Notes: generated by a model from the sequence alone, not told the origin. 64,000 bases of DNA from Mesorhizobium sp. M4B.F.Ca.ET.058.02.1.1 (GCF_003952505.1 NZ_CP034450.1:2666001-2730000); one strand, 5' to 3'; shown: positions 35,230-44,360, counted from the stretch's first letter. Numbers and translations are program-made.

Positions 35230-36327
35230 ATGGCCCACGTGGTCCTCAAAGATCTCGTCAAGACCTATGGCGGCTTCAAAGCCGTCAACGAGGTTTCGCT
35301 GACGGTCGATGACGGCGAGTTCGTTGCGCTCGTCGGCCCTTCAGGCTGCGGCAAGACAACAACACTCAACCTCATCGCCGGGCTGATCCCGATCACATCG
35401 GGCGACATCCTCATCGGCGACCGGGTGGTCAACGACCTCGACCCCAAGGACCGGGACATCGCAATGGTGTTCCAGAACTACGCGCTCTATCCGCAAAAGT
35501 CGGTCTATATGAACCTCGCCTTCCCGCTGCAGATGCGCAAGCTGCCCAAGGACGAGATCGACAGGAAGGTCAGGGAAGCGGCGCGGGTGCTCGACATGAC
35601 GCAACTGCTTGAGCGCAAGCCGCGCGAACTTTCGGGCGGGCAACAGCAGCGCGTGGCGCTCGGCCGCGCGCTGGTTCGAGATCCGGCGGTATTCCTGATG
35701 GACGAACCGCTCTCCAATCTCGACGCAAAGCTGCGCGTGCAGATGCGGTCCGAAATCAAGCGCTTCCATCAGGACCTCGAGGCGACGATCGTCTACGTGA
35801 CGCACGACCAGCTGGAGGCCGTCACCATGGCAGACAGGATGGCCGTGATGAACGGCGGCTATCTGCAGCAATACGATTCGCCGGCACAAGTTTTCGCCCA
35901 TCCCGCCAACATGTTCGTCGCGAGCTTCGTGGGCAGCCCGGCCATGAGCCTTATTCCGCTGGAGGCATCGACGGCCAACGGCGCCACCGTTCTGACGAGC
36001 GCTGAAGGCTGGAGCCTTGCACTGTCGCAACTCAACGCGCGCAAGGTCCAGGGAGCGACCACCAGGAAGGTCGTGCTCGGTGCGCGACATTCGACGATCA
36101 AGCTGCACAAGAGCGCCGTTCCCGGCGCCATTCCGGCCAAGGCCTACACGGTGGAACCGACGGGAGACATCACCTTCGTGCAAGCGTTCCTCTCCGGCGC
36201 GATCGTCAATATCAGCGTGTCCCCCACAATCGCCGTCGCACCCGACGAGCAGATCTGGCTCGAGTTCGACCAGGAGCGCATCCACCTGTTCGACGGCGAA
36301 ACGGAGATGGCCCTCGAGGCCAACTGA
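35230..36327 (+). CDS. Sugar ABC transporter ATPase (MalK/UgpC type)
   Basis: A 365-residue ATPase with Walker [10 protein letters not shown], signature LSGGQQQR, Walker [13 protein letters not shown] and switch His in THDQLEAV, plus a C-terminal TOBE-type domain from about residue 240 that looks diverged. ATG 35230 is preceded by AGGGAG six bases upstream, better than TTG 35224, which abuts that site. It follows the permeases tightly and precedes an enolase-superfamily gene by 31 bases. Confidence 0.93.
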   Translation: MAHVVLKDLVKTYGGFKAVNEVSLTVDDGEFVALVGPSGCGKTTTLNLIAGLIPITSGDILIGDRVVNDLDPKDRDIAMVFQNYALYPQKSVYMNLAFPLQMRKLPKDEIDRKVREAARVLDMTQLLERKPRELSGGQQQRVALGRALVRDPAVFLMDEPLSNLDAKLRVQMRSEIKRFHQDLEATIVYVTHDQLEAVTMADRMAVMNGGYLQQYDSPAQVFAHPANMFVASFVGSPAMSLIPLEASTANGATVLTSAEGWSLALSQLNARKVQGATTRKVVLGARHSTIKLHKSAVPGAIPAKAYTVEPTGDITFVQAFLSGAIVNISVSPTIAVAPDEQIWLEFDQERIHLFDGETEMALEAN

Positions 36328-36358
36328 GACAGGGCGGATGCGTGTGGAACGAGTGTGA

Positions 36359-37522
36359 ATGACCACGAAGCTCAAGATCACGGCGATCAAGCCCTATCCG
36401 GTGTGGGTGGGGACCCGCAACCAGATGCTCGTCAAGATCGAGACCGATCAGGGCATCTTCGGCTGGGGCGAGAGCGGCTTGAGCGGTCGCGAGAAGGCCG
36501 TGGCCGGCGCGATCGAGCACTATCGCGAGTTCCTGATCGGCCGTGACCCGATGCAGATCGGCCGGATCTGGCAAGAGATCTATCGCAGCCAGTACTTCGA
36601 AGGCGGGCGCGTCCTGCAGGCGGCCATCTCGGCGATCGACATCGCCCTTCACGACATCAAGGGCAAGGCGCTGGGGGTGCCGGTTTATGAGCTGCTCGGC
36701 GGCAAGCAGCGCGACCGCATCCCGACCTTCGCCTCGACCGGAGACGAGGCCGAGGGCGATGCTGCCATCGAACGGGCCAGGGAACTGCGCGCGCAGGGGT
36801 GGCAGGCGATACGCTTCTTCCCGGTCGGGCAAAGCAGCAGGGACATCTTCGAGCCGCGCGAATCGATCGGCGCCACCGCGAGCATGCTGAACAGGGCACG
36901 CGAGGCGTTGGGCAACGACCTCGTGCTCGGCATCGACTACCATCATCGGCTATCGGTGGCCGAGGCGGCAAGCTTCTGCAACAAGCTCGGCCGCGGCGTG
37001 CTTGATTTCCTCGAGGAGCCGATACGGGACGAGACGCCGGAGGCCTACGAATCCCTGCGTACGATGACCGACATCCCATTCGCCATCGGCGAGGAATTTG
37101 CCAGCAAGTGGCAATTCCTGCCCTACATCGAGCGCGGCATCCATCAGTTCAACCGGCTCGATGTCTGCAATGTCGGCGGGCTCACCGAAGCGATGAAGGT
37201 CGCTGGCTGGAGCGAGACGCACTATGTGGACCTGATGCCGCACAATCCCCTTGGTCCGGTGTGCACCGCCGCGACCATACATCTCGCCGCCGCGGTGCCG
37301 AACTTCGCCTGGCTCGAGACCAGGGCGCCGGAAAGAAAGCTGGGTTTCGACAGTTCCGAGTTCTTCCCGGTGCAACCACAGCTCGACGGCCCCGATTATC
37401 GGGTCAGCGATCTGCCGGGGCTCGGCGTCGAGATCAACGAGGCGGCGATCCAGGCGCAGAGTTTCCGTTTCTGGGAAGCACCCCACCTCAAGCGCCGCGA
37501 TGGTTCTGTCACGAACTGGTAG
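36359..37522 (+). CDS. Enolase-superfamily dehydratase (galactonate dehydratase-like)
   Basis: A 387-residue MR/MLE enzyme. Visible ligand motifs are GIDYHHRLS (first metal Asp with adjacent His), FLEEPIRDE and IGEEFASKW, and MPHNPLGPVC supplies the conserved His of the DgoD-like subgroup. This fits dehydration of an aldonate to a 2-keto-3-deoxy acid. It is placed after a complete CUT1 importer and before an RraA-like aldolase candidate, which together make a compact uptake-and-cleavage unit. The exact sugar acid is unknown. Confidence 0.9.
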   Translation: MTTKLKITAIKPYPVWVGTRNQMLVKIETDQGIFGWGESGLSGREKAVAGAIEHYREFLIGRDPMQIGRIWQEIYRSQYFEGGRVLQAAISAIDIALHDIKGKALGVPVYELLGGKQRDRIPTFASTGDEAEGDAAIERARELRAQGWQAIRFFPVGQSSRDIFEPRESIGATASMLNRAREALGNDLVLGIDYHHRLSVAEAASFCNKLGRGVLDFLEEPIRDETPEAYESLRTMTDIPFAIGEEFASKWQFLPYIERGIHQFNRLDVCNVGGLTEAMKVAGWSETHYVDLMPHNPLGPVCTAATIHLAAAVPNFAWLETRAPERKLGFDSSEFFPVQPQLDGPDYRVSDLPGLGVEINEAAIQAQSFRFWEAPHLKRRDGSVTNW

Positions 37523-37545
37523 CTCAATTACAATCGGAGGCCACC

Positions 37546-38280
37546 ATGACGCATACTCCCGACATCACGCGGCCGTCCAAAGACCTGATCGACGCACTGA
37601 GGGAGATCGGTGCCGCGACCGTTGCCGGCACGCTTGGCCACATGGGCTTCCGCAATCCGCATATGGTCGGTCCGGTGGCGCAGAACCACGGCAAGTCGAT
37701 CGTCGGCCCGGCGCTGACGCTGCAGTTCCTGCCGCAGCGGCCTGACCTCTTCAACGAGGGAGAATATGCCGATCCGGAGACACAATTGCACCGGCACGTG
37801 CTCTACCACGCTCAGGAGGGCGATGTGGTCGTGGTCGACGCGCGCGGTGACATGAGTTCAGGTGTCTTCGGCGATATGATGTCGACGTATTTCAAGGGCA
37901 GAGGCGGCGCTGGCATCGTCATCGACGGGTGCATGCGCGATCGGCCCAATGTCGAGAAGCTCGATCTGCCCCTATGGCTGCGCGGCTGGACGCCCAATTA
38001 CCATGTGCAGACCAGCATCTATCCCAATGCCGTCAACGTTCCGATCGCATGCGGCAATGTCACGGTGATCCCCGGCGACATCATCGTTGCCGACGATGAC
38101 GGGGTGGTGGTGGTTCCCGTCGCAATGGCCGCGAAGGTGATCGAAGAGGCGCAGAAGCATCACGATTGGGAGGAATTCTCGCGCGAAAAGCTCATGCAGG
38201 GCGGGTCGTTGCAACGCTATTATCCGCTGCATGACGATGCCCGCGGAGAGTACGAGGAGTGGCGAAAAACCAGATCCTGA
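37546..38280 (+). CDS. RraA-like aldolase/decarboxylase family protein
   Basis: A 244-residue protein of the RraA/4-hydroxy-4-methyl-2-oxoglutarate aldolase superfamily. The key block GGAGIVIDGCMRD, with the Arg-Asp metal/substrate pair, is near residues 120-132, preceded by FGDMMSTYFKGR. GGAGG lies five bases before ATG 37546. Members cleave 4-hydroxy-2-oxo acids or decarboxylate oxaloacetate. Behind an aldonate-type dehydratase it could process the keto-acid product. It ends the plus-strand sugar-acid operon and is convergent with a TetR gene. Confidence 0.87.
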   Translation: MTHTPDITRPSKDLIDALREIGAATVAGTLGHMGFRNPHMVGPVAQNHGKSIVGPALTLQFLPQRPDLFNEGEYADPETQLHRHVLYHAQEGDVVVVDARGDMSSGVFGDMMSTYFKGRGGAGIVIDGCMRDRPNVEKLDLPLWLRGWTPNYHVQTSIYPNAVNVPIACGNVTVIPGDIIVADDDGVVVVPVAMAAKVIEEAQKHHDWEEFSREKLMQGGSLQRYYPLHDDARGEYEEWRKTRS

Positions 38281-38318
38281 TAGACGTTTTTGCCACCCCT
38301 TAGTGTCAAATCGGAAAA

Positions 38319-38906
38319 TTATGGCGGACCAAAAACGGTAGCGAAGGTGATGTCCTTGAACCGTCGGAGCGGTTCGCCGGAACGCTCCACTTTCATGCGC
38401 AGGATCGCGCCTTCCCAGGAGGCAAGAAGAAACTCCGCCAGATCCCGTGGAGTGAACGTGCTGTCGATTTCCCCGGCAGCCTGGGCCTCCGCGATGCAGT
38501 CGCTAAAGGGCTGAAGCCACTCCCGGTACATCGCGACGAGATGTTGGCGCAGCGGCTCGCTCTCCTGGACCACCTCCAGGCTGAAGTCGCCGATCAGACA
38601 GCCCCGCACATAGCCATCGGCAGCGAGCCGATCCGAGATGATGTCCAGGTACCGCAGCAGTCGTTGCCGGGGCGCAAGACCAGCGTCAAGGAGCGACTCG
38701 GAGATCCGCTTTTGGATCGAGGCAAAATACAGGTCCAAAACCTCGGCGGCGAAATCCTCTTTCGATCGAAAGTGGTTCGTAAACGAGCCCTGGGCGACCC
38801 CGGCCTCCGCAACGACATCTCTGACGCCGGCGCCGTGATAGCCCTGGCGGAACATCACGGCCAGGCCAGCTTCGAGAATCTTGCTTCTAGCGGACGGTTT
38901 GGGCAT
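38319..38906 (-). CDS. TetR family repressor
   Basis: A 195-residue TetR-type regulator. The N-terminal helix-turn-helix is at about residues 9-55, with GVRDVVAEAGVAQGSFTNHF and the typical FRSKEDF turn; the ligand domain follows. It is divergent from the haloalkane dehalogenase fusion. Its own promoter looks like TTGACA at 38940-38935 and TAGTTT at 38918-38913 on the minus strand, 16 bases apart. That would start transcription close to the ATG at 38906, so the mRNA may be leaderless. It probably represses both genes and responds to a halogenated or oxidised compound. Confidence 0.88.
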   Translation of the reverse strand: MPKPSARSKILEAGLAVMFRQGYHGAGVRDVVAEAGVAQGSFTNHFRSKEDFAAEVLDLYFASIQKRISESLLDAGLAPRQRLLRYLDIISDRLAADGYVRGCLIGDFSLEVVQESEPLRQHLVAMYREWLQPFSDCIAEAQAAGEIDSTFTPRDLAEFLLASWEGAILRMKVERSGEPLRRFKDITFATVFGPP

Positions 38907-38912
38907 GCTTGC

Positions 38913-38974
38913 AAACTACGTACGACCGTATTTTTGTCAAGCTGTATTGACTTTAATACGTACGTACGTATTGT
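38913..38974. promoter_or_regulatory. Divergent promoters with TetR-type palindromic operators
   Basis: AATACGTACGTACGTATT at 38955-38972 is a perfect 18-base palindrome. It fills the spacer and overlaps the -10 of a plus-strand promoter, TTGACT 38947-38952 and TATTGT 38969-38974 (16-base spacer). A second, imperfect version (ACTACGTACGACCGTATT, 38915-38932) lies in the spacer of the minus-strand promoter of the TetR gene. Two operators, one per promoter, suggest autorepression plus control of the dehalogenase. Confidence 0.75.
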
Positions 38975-39004
38975 ATCGCCATATGAGCTTTAGGGGAGGG
39001 AATA

Positions 39005-40162
39005 ATGTCATCCGACCAGACACTACCCGCAGTTCGCGTGCTCGATTCGACCATGGCCTATCGGGAGGCTGGTGAGCCCGGATTGCCGGTGGCCCTGTTT
39101 CTCCACGGCAACCCAACCTCCTCCTTCATTTGGCGTCACATCCTTCCGATCGTGGCGGGATCGGCACGCTGTATCGCGCCCGACCTGATCGGGTTCGGCC
39201 AGTCCGGCAAGCCCGAAATCGGCTATCGGTTCTTCGATCACGTGGCCTATCTCGATGCATTCCTCGAGGTTATGGGAATCGAGGCCGCTTACATCGTCGC
39301 GCAGGATTGGGGCACAGCTCTGGCCTTCGAACTGGCGGCCCGGCGGCCCGACATCGTGAAGGGATTGGCTTTCATGGAGTTTATCCGGCCAATCCCGACA
39401 TGGAACGATTTCCATCAGAGCGAGGTCGCGCGGGATACGTTCAGAAAGTTCCGCACGCCGGGAATCGGCGAGGACATGATTCTCGGACAGAACGCGTTCG
39501 TCGAGCGCGTGCTTCCCGGGTCCGTCCAGCGGGGGCTTAATGTGCAGGAGATGGAAATCTACCGCGCCCCCTTTGCGACGCCCAAGTCGCGCACCCCGAC
39601 CTGGCGCCTTCCGAACGAGTTGCCGATTGCGGGCGAGCCGGCGGACGTCTGGCATACGCTGGACGAGGCACACGCCGCATTGCGGGCATCGGACTATCCG
39701 AAGGTGCTGTTTGCCGGCAACCCGGGCGCTCTCGTTTCGCCTGCCCATGCCGAAGCGTTTGCGGCTGGGCTCAGGAACTGCCGCTTGATCAAACTGAACT
39801 CGGGCCTGCACTACCTCCAGGAAGATGAACCCGACGCAATCGCTGCTGGCGTCTTAGATCTGATCGTGGGTGCCGAGCATTCTGCCGGTCATGGAACGGC
39901 TGAAGTCGAGCCCTGCCAGGGGATCACCATCACCTATTGCGGGCCGTGCGGATATGAGAGCCGCGCCACCCGGGCTGCCAGGAGCTTGACTGATGAACTC
40001 GGTCTTCCCGTGGAGTTGAACGCTGGCAAAGGGGGCGTATTCCAAGTCGCGGTTGCCGGTCAGGTCGTGACATCGAGGCGTAGGGGATACTTTCCCGACA
40101 ACGCTGACATCGTGCGCGCGGTAAGAGAAGCTCTCCAAAGGCGTCGCGAGAACGATCGATAG
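39005..40162 (+). CDS. Haloalkane dehalogenase fused to a SelW-like Rdx domain
   Basis: A 385-residue two-domain protein. Residues 1 to about 290 are a haloalkane dehalogenase of the DhaA/DmbA (HLD-II) type, which hydrolyses carbon-halogen bonds to alcohols. The complete catalytic set is visible: Asn36 in HGNPTSS, nucleophile Asp101 and halide-binding Trp102 in VAQDWGTA, Glu125 in FMEFIRPIPTW and His269 in SGLHYLQED. Residues about 300-380 form an Rdx/SelT-SelW-SelH thioredoxin-like domain with the redox pair Cys312-GP-Cys315 and GKGGVFQV near 341-348. Free haloalkane dehalogenases end near residue 295. A strong AGGGGAGGG site precedes ATG 39005. The added domain may handle thiol redox or anchor a partner; this role is inference. 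Confidence 0.92.
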   Translation: MSSDQTLPAVRVLDSTMAYREAGEPGLPVALFLHGNPTSSFIWRHILPIVAGSARCIAPDLIGFGQSGKPEIGYRFFDHVAYLDAFLEVMGIEAAYIVAQDWGTALAFELAARRPDIVKGLAFMEFIRPIPTWNDFHQSEVARDTFRKFRTPGIGEDMILGQNAFVERVLPGSVQRGLNVQEMEIYRAPFATPKSRTPTWRLPNELPIAGEPADVWHTLDEAHAALRASDYPKVLFAGNPGALVSPAHAEAFAAGLRNCRLIKLNSGLHYLQEDEPDAIAAGVLDLIVGAEHSAGHGTAEVEPCQGITITYCGPCGYESRATRAARSLTDELGLPVELNAGKGGVFQVAVAGQVVTSRRRGYFPDNADIVRAVREALQRRRENDR

Positions 40163-40378
40163 CGGTCGCCTCAAAATCATAGCCGGAATTGGTGGAGACG
40201 GCCGTGGTCACGGTCGAAGGATGCGTCAGCTTTCCGGCGCGCGTCATTTGTTGGTCGGCCACGCCGCTTTGATCCACGAGCGGTCATGATCTGCCGCTAC
40301 GCCGGTTCCCTGCGCTTGTGAAGGAACTTGGGCTCATGCGCGCGAGGCATTTCCGACCGACCGACGCCCAGGTTCGGA

Positions 40379-41271
40379 TCAGATTTCCAGGTCGTCGATG
40401 ATGCGGGAGAGCGTCGAGCGGCCAAGGGCACTCATGGCGGGGTTGGTGCCCCGGTAGTACCAGACCAAGCCCATTGCCTGCTGGAAGGCCCATGCCGCTC
40501 CGCGCTGCCACTCGACTTGGCTTGATCCAAGATGGGAACGCACGGCTTCGCGCCGACTGCTATCGAAGAGATGCCATGCGGCAACAAGATCCAAGGCCGG
40601 GTCGGCCGGTCCGAAACTGCCGCTGTCGAGCACACCAACAAGGCGGTCACCACGCACGAGGAGGTTGGCCGGAATAAGATCGCGGTGGCTCATAACGTCG
40701 AGACCGGACGGCGGCAGTTCACGCAGCCGAGCCCATATGCGACGGAGCCGAGACACGTCCAGGAGACCCTCGCTGTTCTTGAAACAGATCGACATCCAGT
40801 CGTCGTGGTCAGGAAGGCTGCCGCCCCTCCCTTGCCCATCAAAACGACGGCCATGCGTGTCCGCTGCTCGTAGCGACGCAATCAGTTTGGCAATGTCGAG
40901 TGCGAAGGTCGTAGAGGCAGCAAGCCCATCGTGCGTGGCAACGTCACCTTCTATCCAACTCTGCATTGCCCACGGCAACGGATAGAGCGGACCCGGTTGA
41001 CCAATCCCGATCGGTCGAGGACAGGCAAACGGGGAATGCGCAGCAAACTCCGTCATGGCCGCGGCTTCGTTGCGTAGCATATTGGCGCACTCGACTGGCT
41101 CCATTGCGCGCAGGGGGAATCTTGCCGCTTCGATCCAATCCTGAAGATTGCATTGACCGTACCAATCGCGCCAAGCTGCACGATCCGCTCGTGGCGATAC
41201 TCTGGGAACTGGTCGAAGATCATCTCGCGAACGATATCGGCATCGATATGGACCTGGTCCGAGTGCATCAT
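40379..41271 (-). pseudogene. Aminoglycoside-phosphotransferase-like gene, frameshifted
   Basis: An APH/choline-kinase-type phosphotransferase. The kinase catalytic loop VMSHRDLIPANLLV and the following metal-binding GVLDSGSFGPADPALDL are intact, though DSG replaces the more usual DFG/DFE. The N-terminal 45 or so residues (MHSDQVHIDADIV through NAIFRIGS) are in another frame. The span of 893 bases is one short of whole codons; adding one G near 41122-41128 joins GSK to AARFPLRAM and gives about 297 residues. A single-base loss or a sequencing error explains it. The natural substrate of such chromosomal APH proteins is usually unknown, so antibiotic resistance should not be assumed. Confidence 0.78.
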
Positions 41272-41521
41272 GGTGCTGGCGTCTCCCTGCCAATTTTTCG
41301 CCGAATAAACCAGACAAGCGTCGAACCTGCGCGCCCATCGTGAGCGGCACCGCGGCCCAAAGCGCCTGCGTGATCCAGTCAAGCATCCTAGACGCTTGGA
41401 AGATGGTGGCCCACGCCCAACGCGATGAGGAGTGCCGCGCCAATTCGTTGCACGACCATCGCGGTCATGGCTTTCGCTGCATGGAAGTAGCCGACGCGAT
41501 GGATTCCTGGCCAGCTCAGTT

Positions 41522-42172
41522 TCAGCTGTTAATAGCCGCCGCAAGATGCTCCACCGTTCTGAGGTAGTGCTCTCTCAGCAGAGCAGAGGCCTTCGCCGCG
41601 TCCCTGTCGAGCGTCGCTTGCGCGAGTGCGCTGTGCTCGGCCTGGACATCGCGGCCAACCGGCAGCGCGGACGCAAGCAGAACCGGAATGCGATAGCGCT
41701 CGGTCGCTGCATAGAGCCGTTCGAAGAATTCCAGCGTCCAGGGCGAATTGCAACCGGCCAGCAAGGCGCGGTGGAACGCGTGGTGCCGCTTTTCGAGGGT
41801 CCAGATATCGGCTTCGGGGCCCGTTCGCGCCGCCTGCACATTCAAGGCGTAGAGCGAGGACACGATGCCCGACGCCCAGGCGTCGTCGCCGTTCTTGATT
41901 GATGCCTTGAGCGCTTCCGTCTCGATGACGATGCGCAGTGACGTGGCGTCGTGCAGCTCGTCGAGCGACAACGGCGCTACACGGAAGCCGCGCAGCGATT
42001 CGGCCGTCACCAGGCATTCGGCCTGGAGGCGGTTCAGTGCCTCGCGCAGAGGCGAGAAGCCCATGCCGTAGCGCTCGCCCAGGTCGGCAAGTCGCAACGG
42101 TCGGCCAGGCGGAAGTTCGCCGCGTATGATGTCGTGGCGCAGGGCATCGTAGGCTTTTTCGGCAAGCGTCAT
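41522..42172 (-). CDS. GntR/FCD transcription regulator
   Basis: A 216-residue regulator: winged helix-turn-helix at about residues 5-65 (RLADLGERYGMGFSPLREAL) and FCD domain from about 72, with His-bearing segments EKRHHAFHRALLAG and REHYLRTVEHLA. It is divergent from the gentisate dioxygenase operon. The 135-base gap holds a perfect ATTTTCGAAAAT palindrome and a second TCGAAAA, and the same motif recurs before the NicX-like operon at 46560, so this protein may control both. Confidence 0.88.
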   Translation of the reverse strand: MTLAEKAYDALRHDIIRGELPPGRPLRLADLGERYGMGFSPLREALNRLQAECLVTAESLRGFRVAPLSLDELHDATSLRIVIETEALKASIKNGDDAWASGIVSSLYALNVQAARTGPEADIWTLEKRHHAFHRALLAGCNSPWTLEFFERLYAATERYRIPVLLASALPVGRDVQAEHSALAQATLDRDAAKASALLREHYLRTVEHLAAAINS

Positions 42173-42231
42173 TCAGGTTTCCTCGCCCGTACAGCCTTAC
42201 CTTATAGAGTAACGCGTCGGCAATTTCATTT

Positions 42232-42261
42232 ATTTTCGAAAATTTCTGTTGCAATCGAAAA
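42232..42261. promoter_or_regulatory. TCGAAAA-type operator upstream of gentisate dioxygenase
   Basis: ATTTTCGAAAAT (42232-42243) is a perfect 12-base palindrome, and a second TCGAAAA sits at 42255-42261, 19 bases from the first. The 12-mer TTCGAAAATTTC (42235-42246) is found again at 46464-46475 before the next catabolic operon. Confidence 0.6.
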
Positions 42262-42307
42262 TCCTAGACGTCATGCTAGACTAACGGGCTACAAGCAGGA
42301 GGATCCC

Positions 42308-43429
42308 ATGGCACAGGAGCGCGAAAACCATCGCGAGGATGTCGTCGGCCGGGCGAACGTCGAGGACACGCCGGAATTGCTTGCCTATTACGACGAGCTG
42401 GCGCGCCACAAGGCAGGCGCGCTGTGGACCGTCGCCAACAAGATCGAGCCCTGGGAGCCGAAGTCGCAGTCGGTGCCGGTGGTCTGGCGCTATCGCGACC
42501 TGCGCGCGCATGTCCTTCGCTCGGTCGAACTTGTCACACCGGAAAAGGCCGGACGGCGGGTGGTCTATCTGAACAATCCGGGGCGCACCGACGTGGCCGC
42601 CGCGGTCGGCTGGATCTATGGTGGGCTGCAGGTGATGAATCCTGGCGAGGTCGCGTCGGCCCACCGCCACTCGGCCTCGGCAATCCGCTTCATCATGGAG
42701 GGTTCGGGCGCCTATACGGTGGTGGACGGACACAAAATGACGCTCGGCGCGAACGACTTCGTGCTGACGCCCAACGGCACTTGGCACGAGCACGGCGTGG
42801 AGGCGACCGGCTCACCCTGCATCTGGCAGGACGGCCTGGACATCCCTTTCGTCAACGCCATGGAAGCCAATTTCTATGAGGTCCATCCAGATCTCAGCCA
42901 GGCGGTCGGTTACGCGGTCGACGACATGACCAAGACCTGGGGAAATGCAGGTCTCAGGCCGATGGGCGAGAACTGGGCCAAGGGCTACAGCCCAATGTTC
43001 AAATACGAATGGGCGCCGACCTACGAAGCGCTGACGAGATACGCGGGTTGCACCGATGGCTCGCCCTTCGACGGCGTGCTGATGGAGTATGTGAACCCGG
43101 TGACGAACGGCCCGGTCATGCAGACGCTCGGCGCATCGATGCAGATGCTGCGTCCCGGCGAGCACACAAAGGCGCACCGGCACACGGGCAGCGGCCTCTA
43201 CCATGTGGCGAAGGGCAACGGTCATTCGATCATCAACGGCCGCCGCTACGATTGGCAGGAGCACGACATCTTCTGCGTGCCTTCCTGGGCCTGGCACGAG
43301 CATGCCAACGGCTCGGATCGCGAGGCCGCCTGCCTGTTCTGCCTGTCCGACCTGCCGGTGATGCGGGCGCTCGGGCTCTACCGCGAGCAGGCATTCGGCG
43401 ACAATGGCGGCCTGCAGCCGCTCCTTTGA
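42308..43429 (+). CDS. Gentisate 1,2-dioxygenase family ring-cleavage enzyme
   Basis: A 373-residue double-cupin dioxygenase of the gentisate/salicylate 1,2-dioxygenase type. It opens a 2,5-dihydroxybenzoate-like ring to maleylpyruvate using Fe(II). The iron-binding His set is in AHRHSASAIRFIMEG near residues 118-132 and NGTWHEHG near 157-164; the second cupin repeats AHRHTGSGLYHV and WHEHANGS. AGGAGGA lies four bases before ATG 42308, and the long upstream frame is not conserved. It is followed 10 bases later by an FAA hydrolase. Relatives also take 5-aminosalicylate or 1-hydroxy-2-naphthoate, so the substrate is open. Confidence 0.9.
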   Translation: MAQERENHREDVVGRANVEDTPELLAYYDELARHKAGALWTVANKIEPWEPKSQSVPVVWRYRDLRAHVLRSVELVTPEKAGRRVVYLNNPGRTDVAAAVGWIYGGLQVMNPGEVASAHRHSASAIRFIMEGSGAYTVVDGHKMTLGANDFVLTPNGTWHEHGVEATGSPCIWQDGLDIPFVNAMEANFYEVHPDLSQAVGYAVDDMTKTWGNAGLRPMGENWAKGYSPMFKYEWAPTYEALTRYAGCTDGSPFDGVLMEYVNPVTNGPVMQTLGASMQMLRPGEHTKAHRHTGSGLYHVAKGNGHSIINGRRYDWQEHDIFCVPSWAWHEHANGSDREAACLFCLSDLPVMRALGLYREQAFGDNGGLQPLL

Positions 43430-43439
43430 AGGAAAGATC

Positions 43440-44360
43440 ATGAAACTTGTGACCTATCGCGCCTCGGTCGAAGCGGCGGCAAGGCTCGGCGTCCTCGTCG
43501 ACAATTTGGTGGTGGATGTGGGGGCGCTCGCCACGGCGCAAGGCACGATCCTGCCCGACACCATGCTCGGCCTGATCGATGCCGGGCGCGGCGGACTGGA
43601 GACGCTTCGCGACTGCCTCGGCAGGGCAGCGGGGCGCTTCCCGGCCGGAACCGCCACCGCGGTGGACAATGTAAGGCTGCTGGCGCCCATTCCCCGACCG
43701 CGCAAGAACATCTTCGGCATCGGCCTGAACTATATCGAGCATGTCGCGGAGAGCGCGAAGTCGCTCGACACGTCAAAAGACCTGCCGAAGCAGCCGGTCG
43801 TCTTCTCGAAGCCGCCGACCACGGTGATCGGGCCTGGCGACGGCATCGAGCACAACAAGAAGATGACGCAGCAGCTCGATTGGGAGGTGGAACTTGCCGT
43901 CATCATCGGCACCACCGCCCGCCGCGTGCGCAAGGAGGACGCGCTAAGCCACGTCTTCGGCTATTCGGTGATGATCGACGTTTCGGCGCGCGACAACCGG
44001 CGCGCCGGTCAATGGATCTTCTCCAAGGGTCAGGACACGTACGCGCCGTTCGGGCCGTGCATCGTGACGGCCGACGAGATCCCGGACCCGCAGGTGCTCG
44101 ACCTGTGGCTGACGCTCAACGGGGTCGAGAAACAGCGGTCCAACACCCGCCACATGCTGTTCAAGGTCGATCACCTGATCGCCGACATCTCGTCGGCGAT
44201 CACGCTGGAGCCCGGCGACATCATCGCCAGCGGCACGCCGGAAGGTGTCGGCGCCGGGCGTGATCCACAGGAATGGATGTGGCCAGGCGACGTGGTCGTG
44301 GCCTCGGTCGAAGGGATCGGCACGCTGCGACACCCCGTGGTGGACGCGACGCCCGAGTAG
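43440..44360 (+). CDS. Fumarylacetoacetate hydrolase family (fumarylpyruvate hydrolase-like)
   Basis: A 306-residue FAH-fold hydrolase that would cleave the acylpyruvate left by gentisate ring opening into pyruvate plus fumarate or maleate. Family blocks are FGIGLNYIEHVAES near residues 91-104, the metal-binding Glu pair in DWEVELAVIIG near 145-155, and the SGTPEGVGAGRDP region near 263-275. AAGGAAA precedes ATG 43440. No maleylpyruvate isomerase gene is beside it, so either it takes maleylpyruvate directly or the isomerase lies elsewhere. Confidence 0.9.
   Translation: MKLVTYRASVEAAARLGVLVDNLVVDVGALATAQGTILPDTMLGLIDAGRGGLETLRDCLGRAAGRFPAGTATAVDNVRLLAPIPRPRKNIFGIGLNYIEHVAESAKSLDTSKDLPKQPVVFSKPPTTVIGPGDGIEHNKKMTQQLDWEVELAVIIGTTARRVRKEDALSHVFGYSVMIDVSARDNRRAGQWIFSKGQDTYAPFGPCIVTADEIPDPQVLDLWLTLNGVEKQRSNTRHMLFKVDHLIADISSAITLEPGDIIASGTPEGVGAGRDPQEWMWPGDVVVASVEGIGTLRHPVVDATPE

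Noticed and set aside
40379..41271. Aminoglycoside resistance gene
   Set aside because: Family resemblance alone does not show resistance; the frame is broken and chromosomal APH-like proteins commonly have other substrates.
41272..41521. A further gene between the phosphotransferase-like pseudogene and the GntR gene
   Set aside because: Short hydrophobic stretches occur in several frames, but none is long or motif-bearing enough to support a gene. It could be a decayed fragment.
41951..42307. N-terminal extension of the gentisate dioxygenase
   Set aside because: It would run through the divergent GntR gene and the operator. ATG 42308 has a strong AGGAGGA site and begins the conserved protein.
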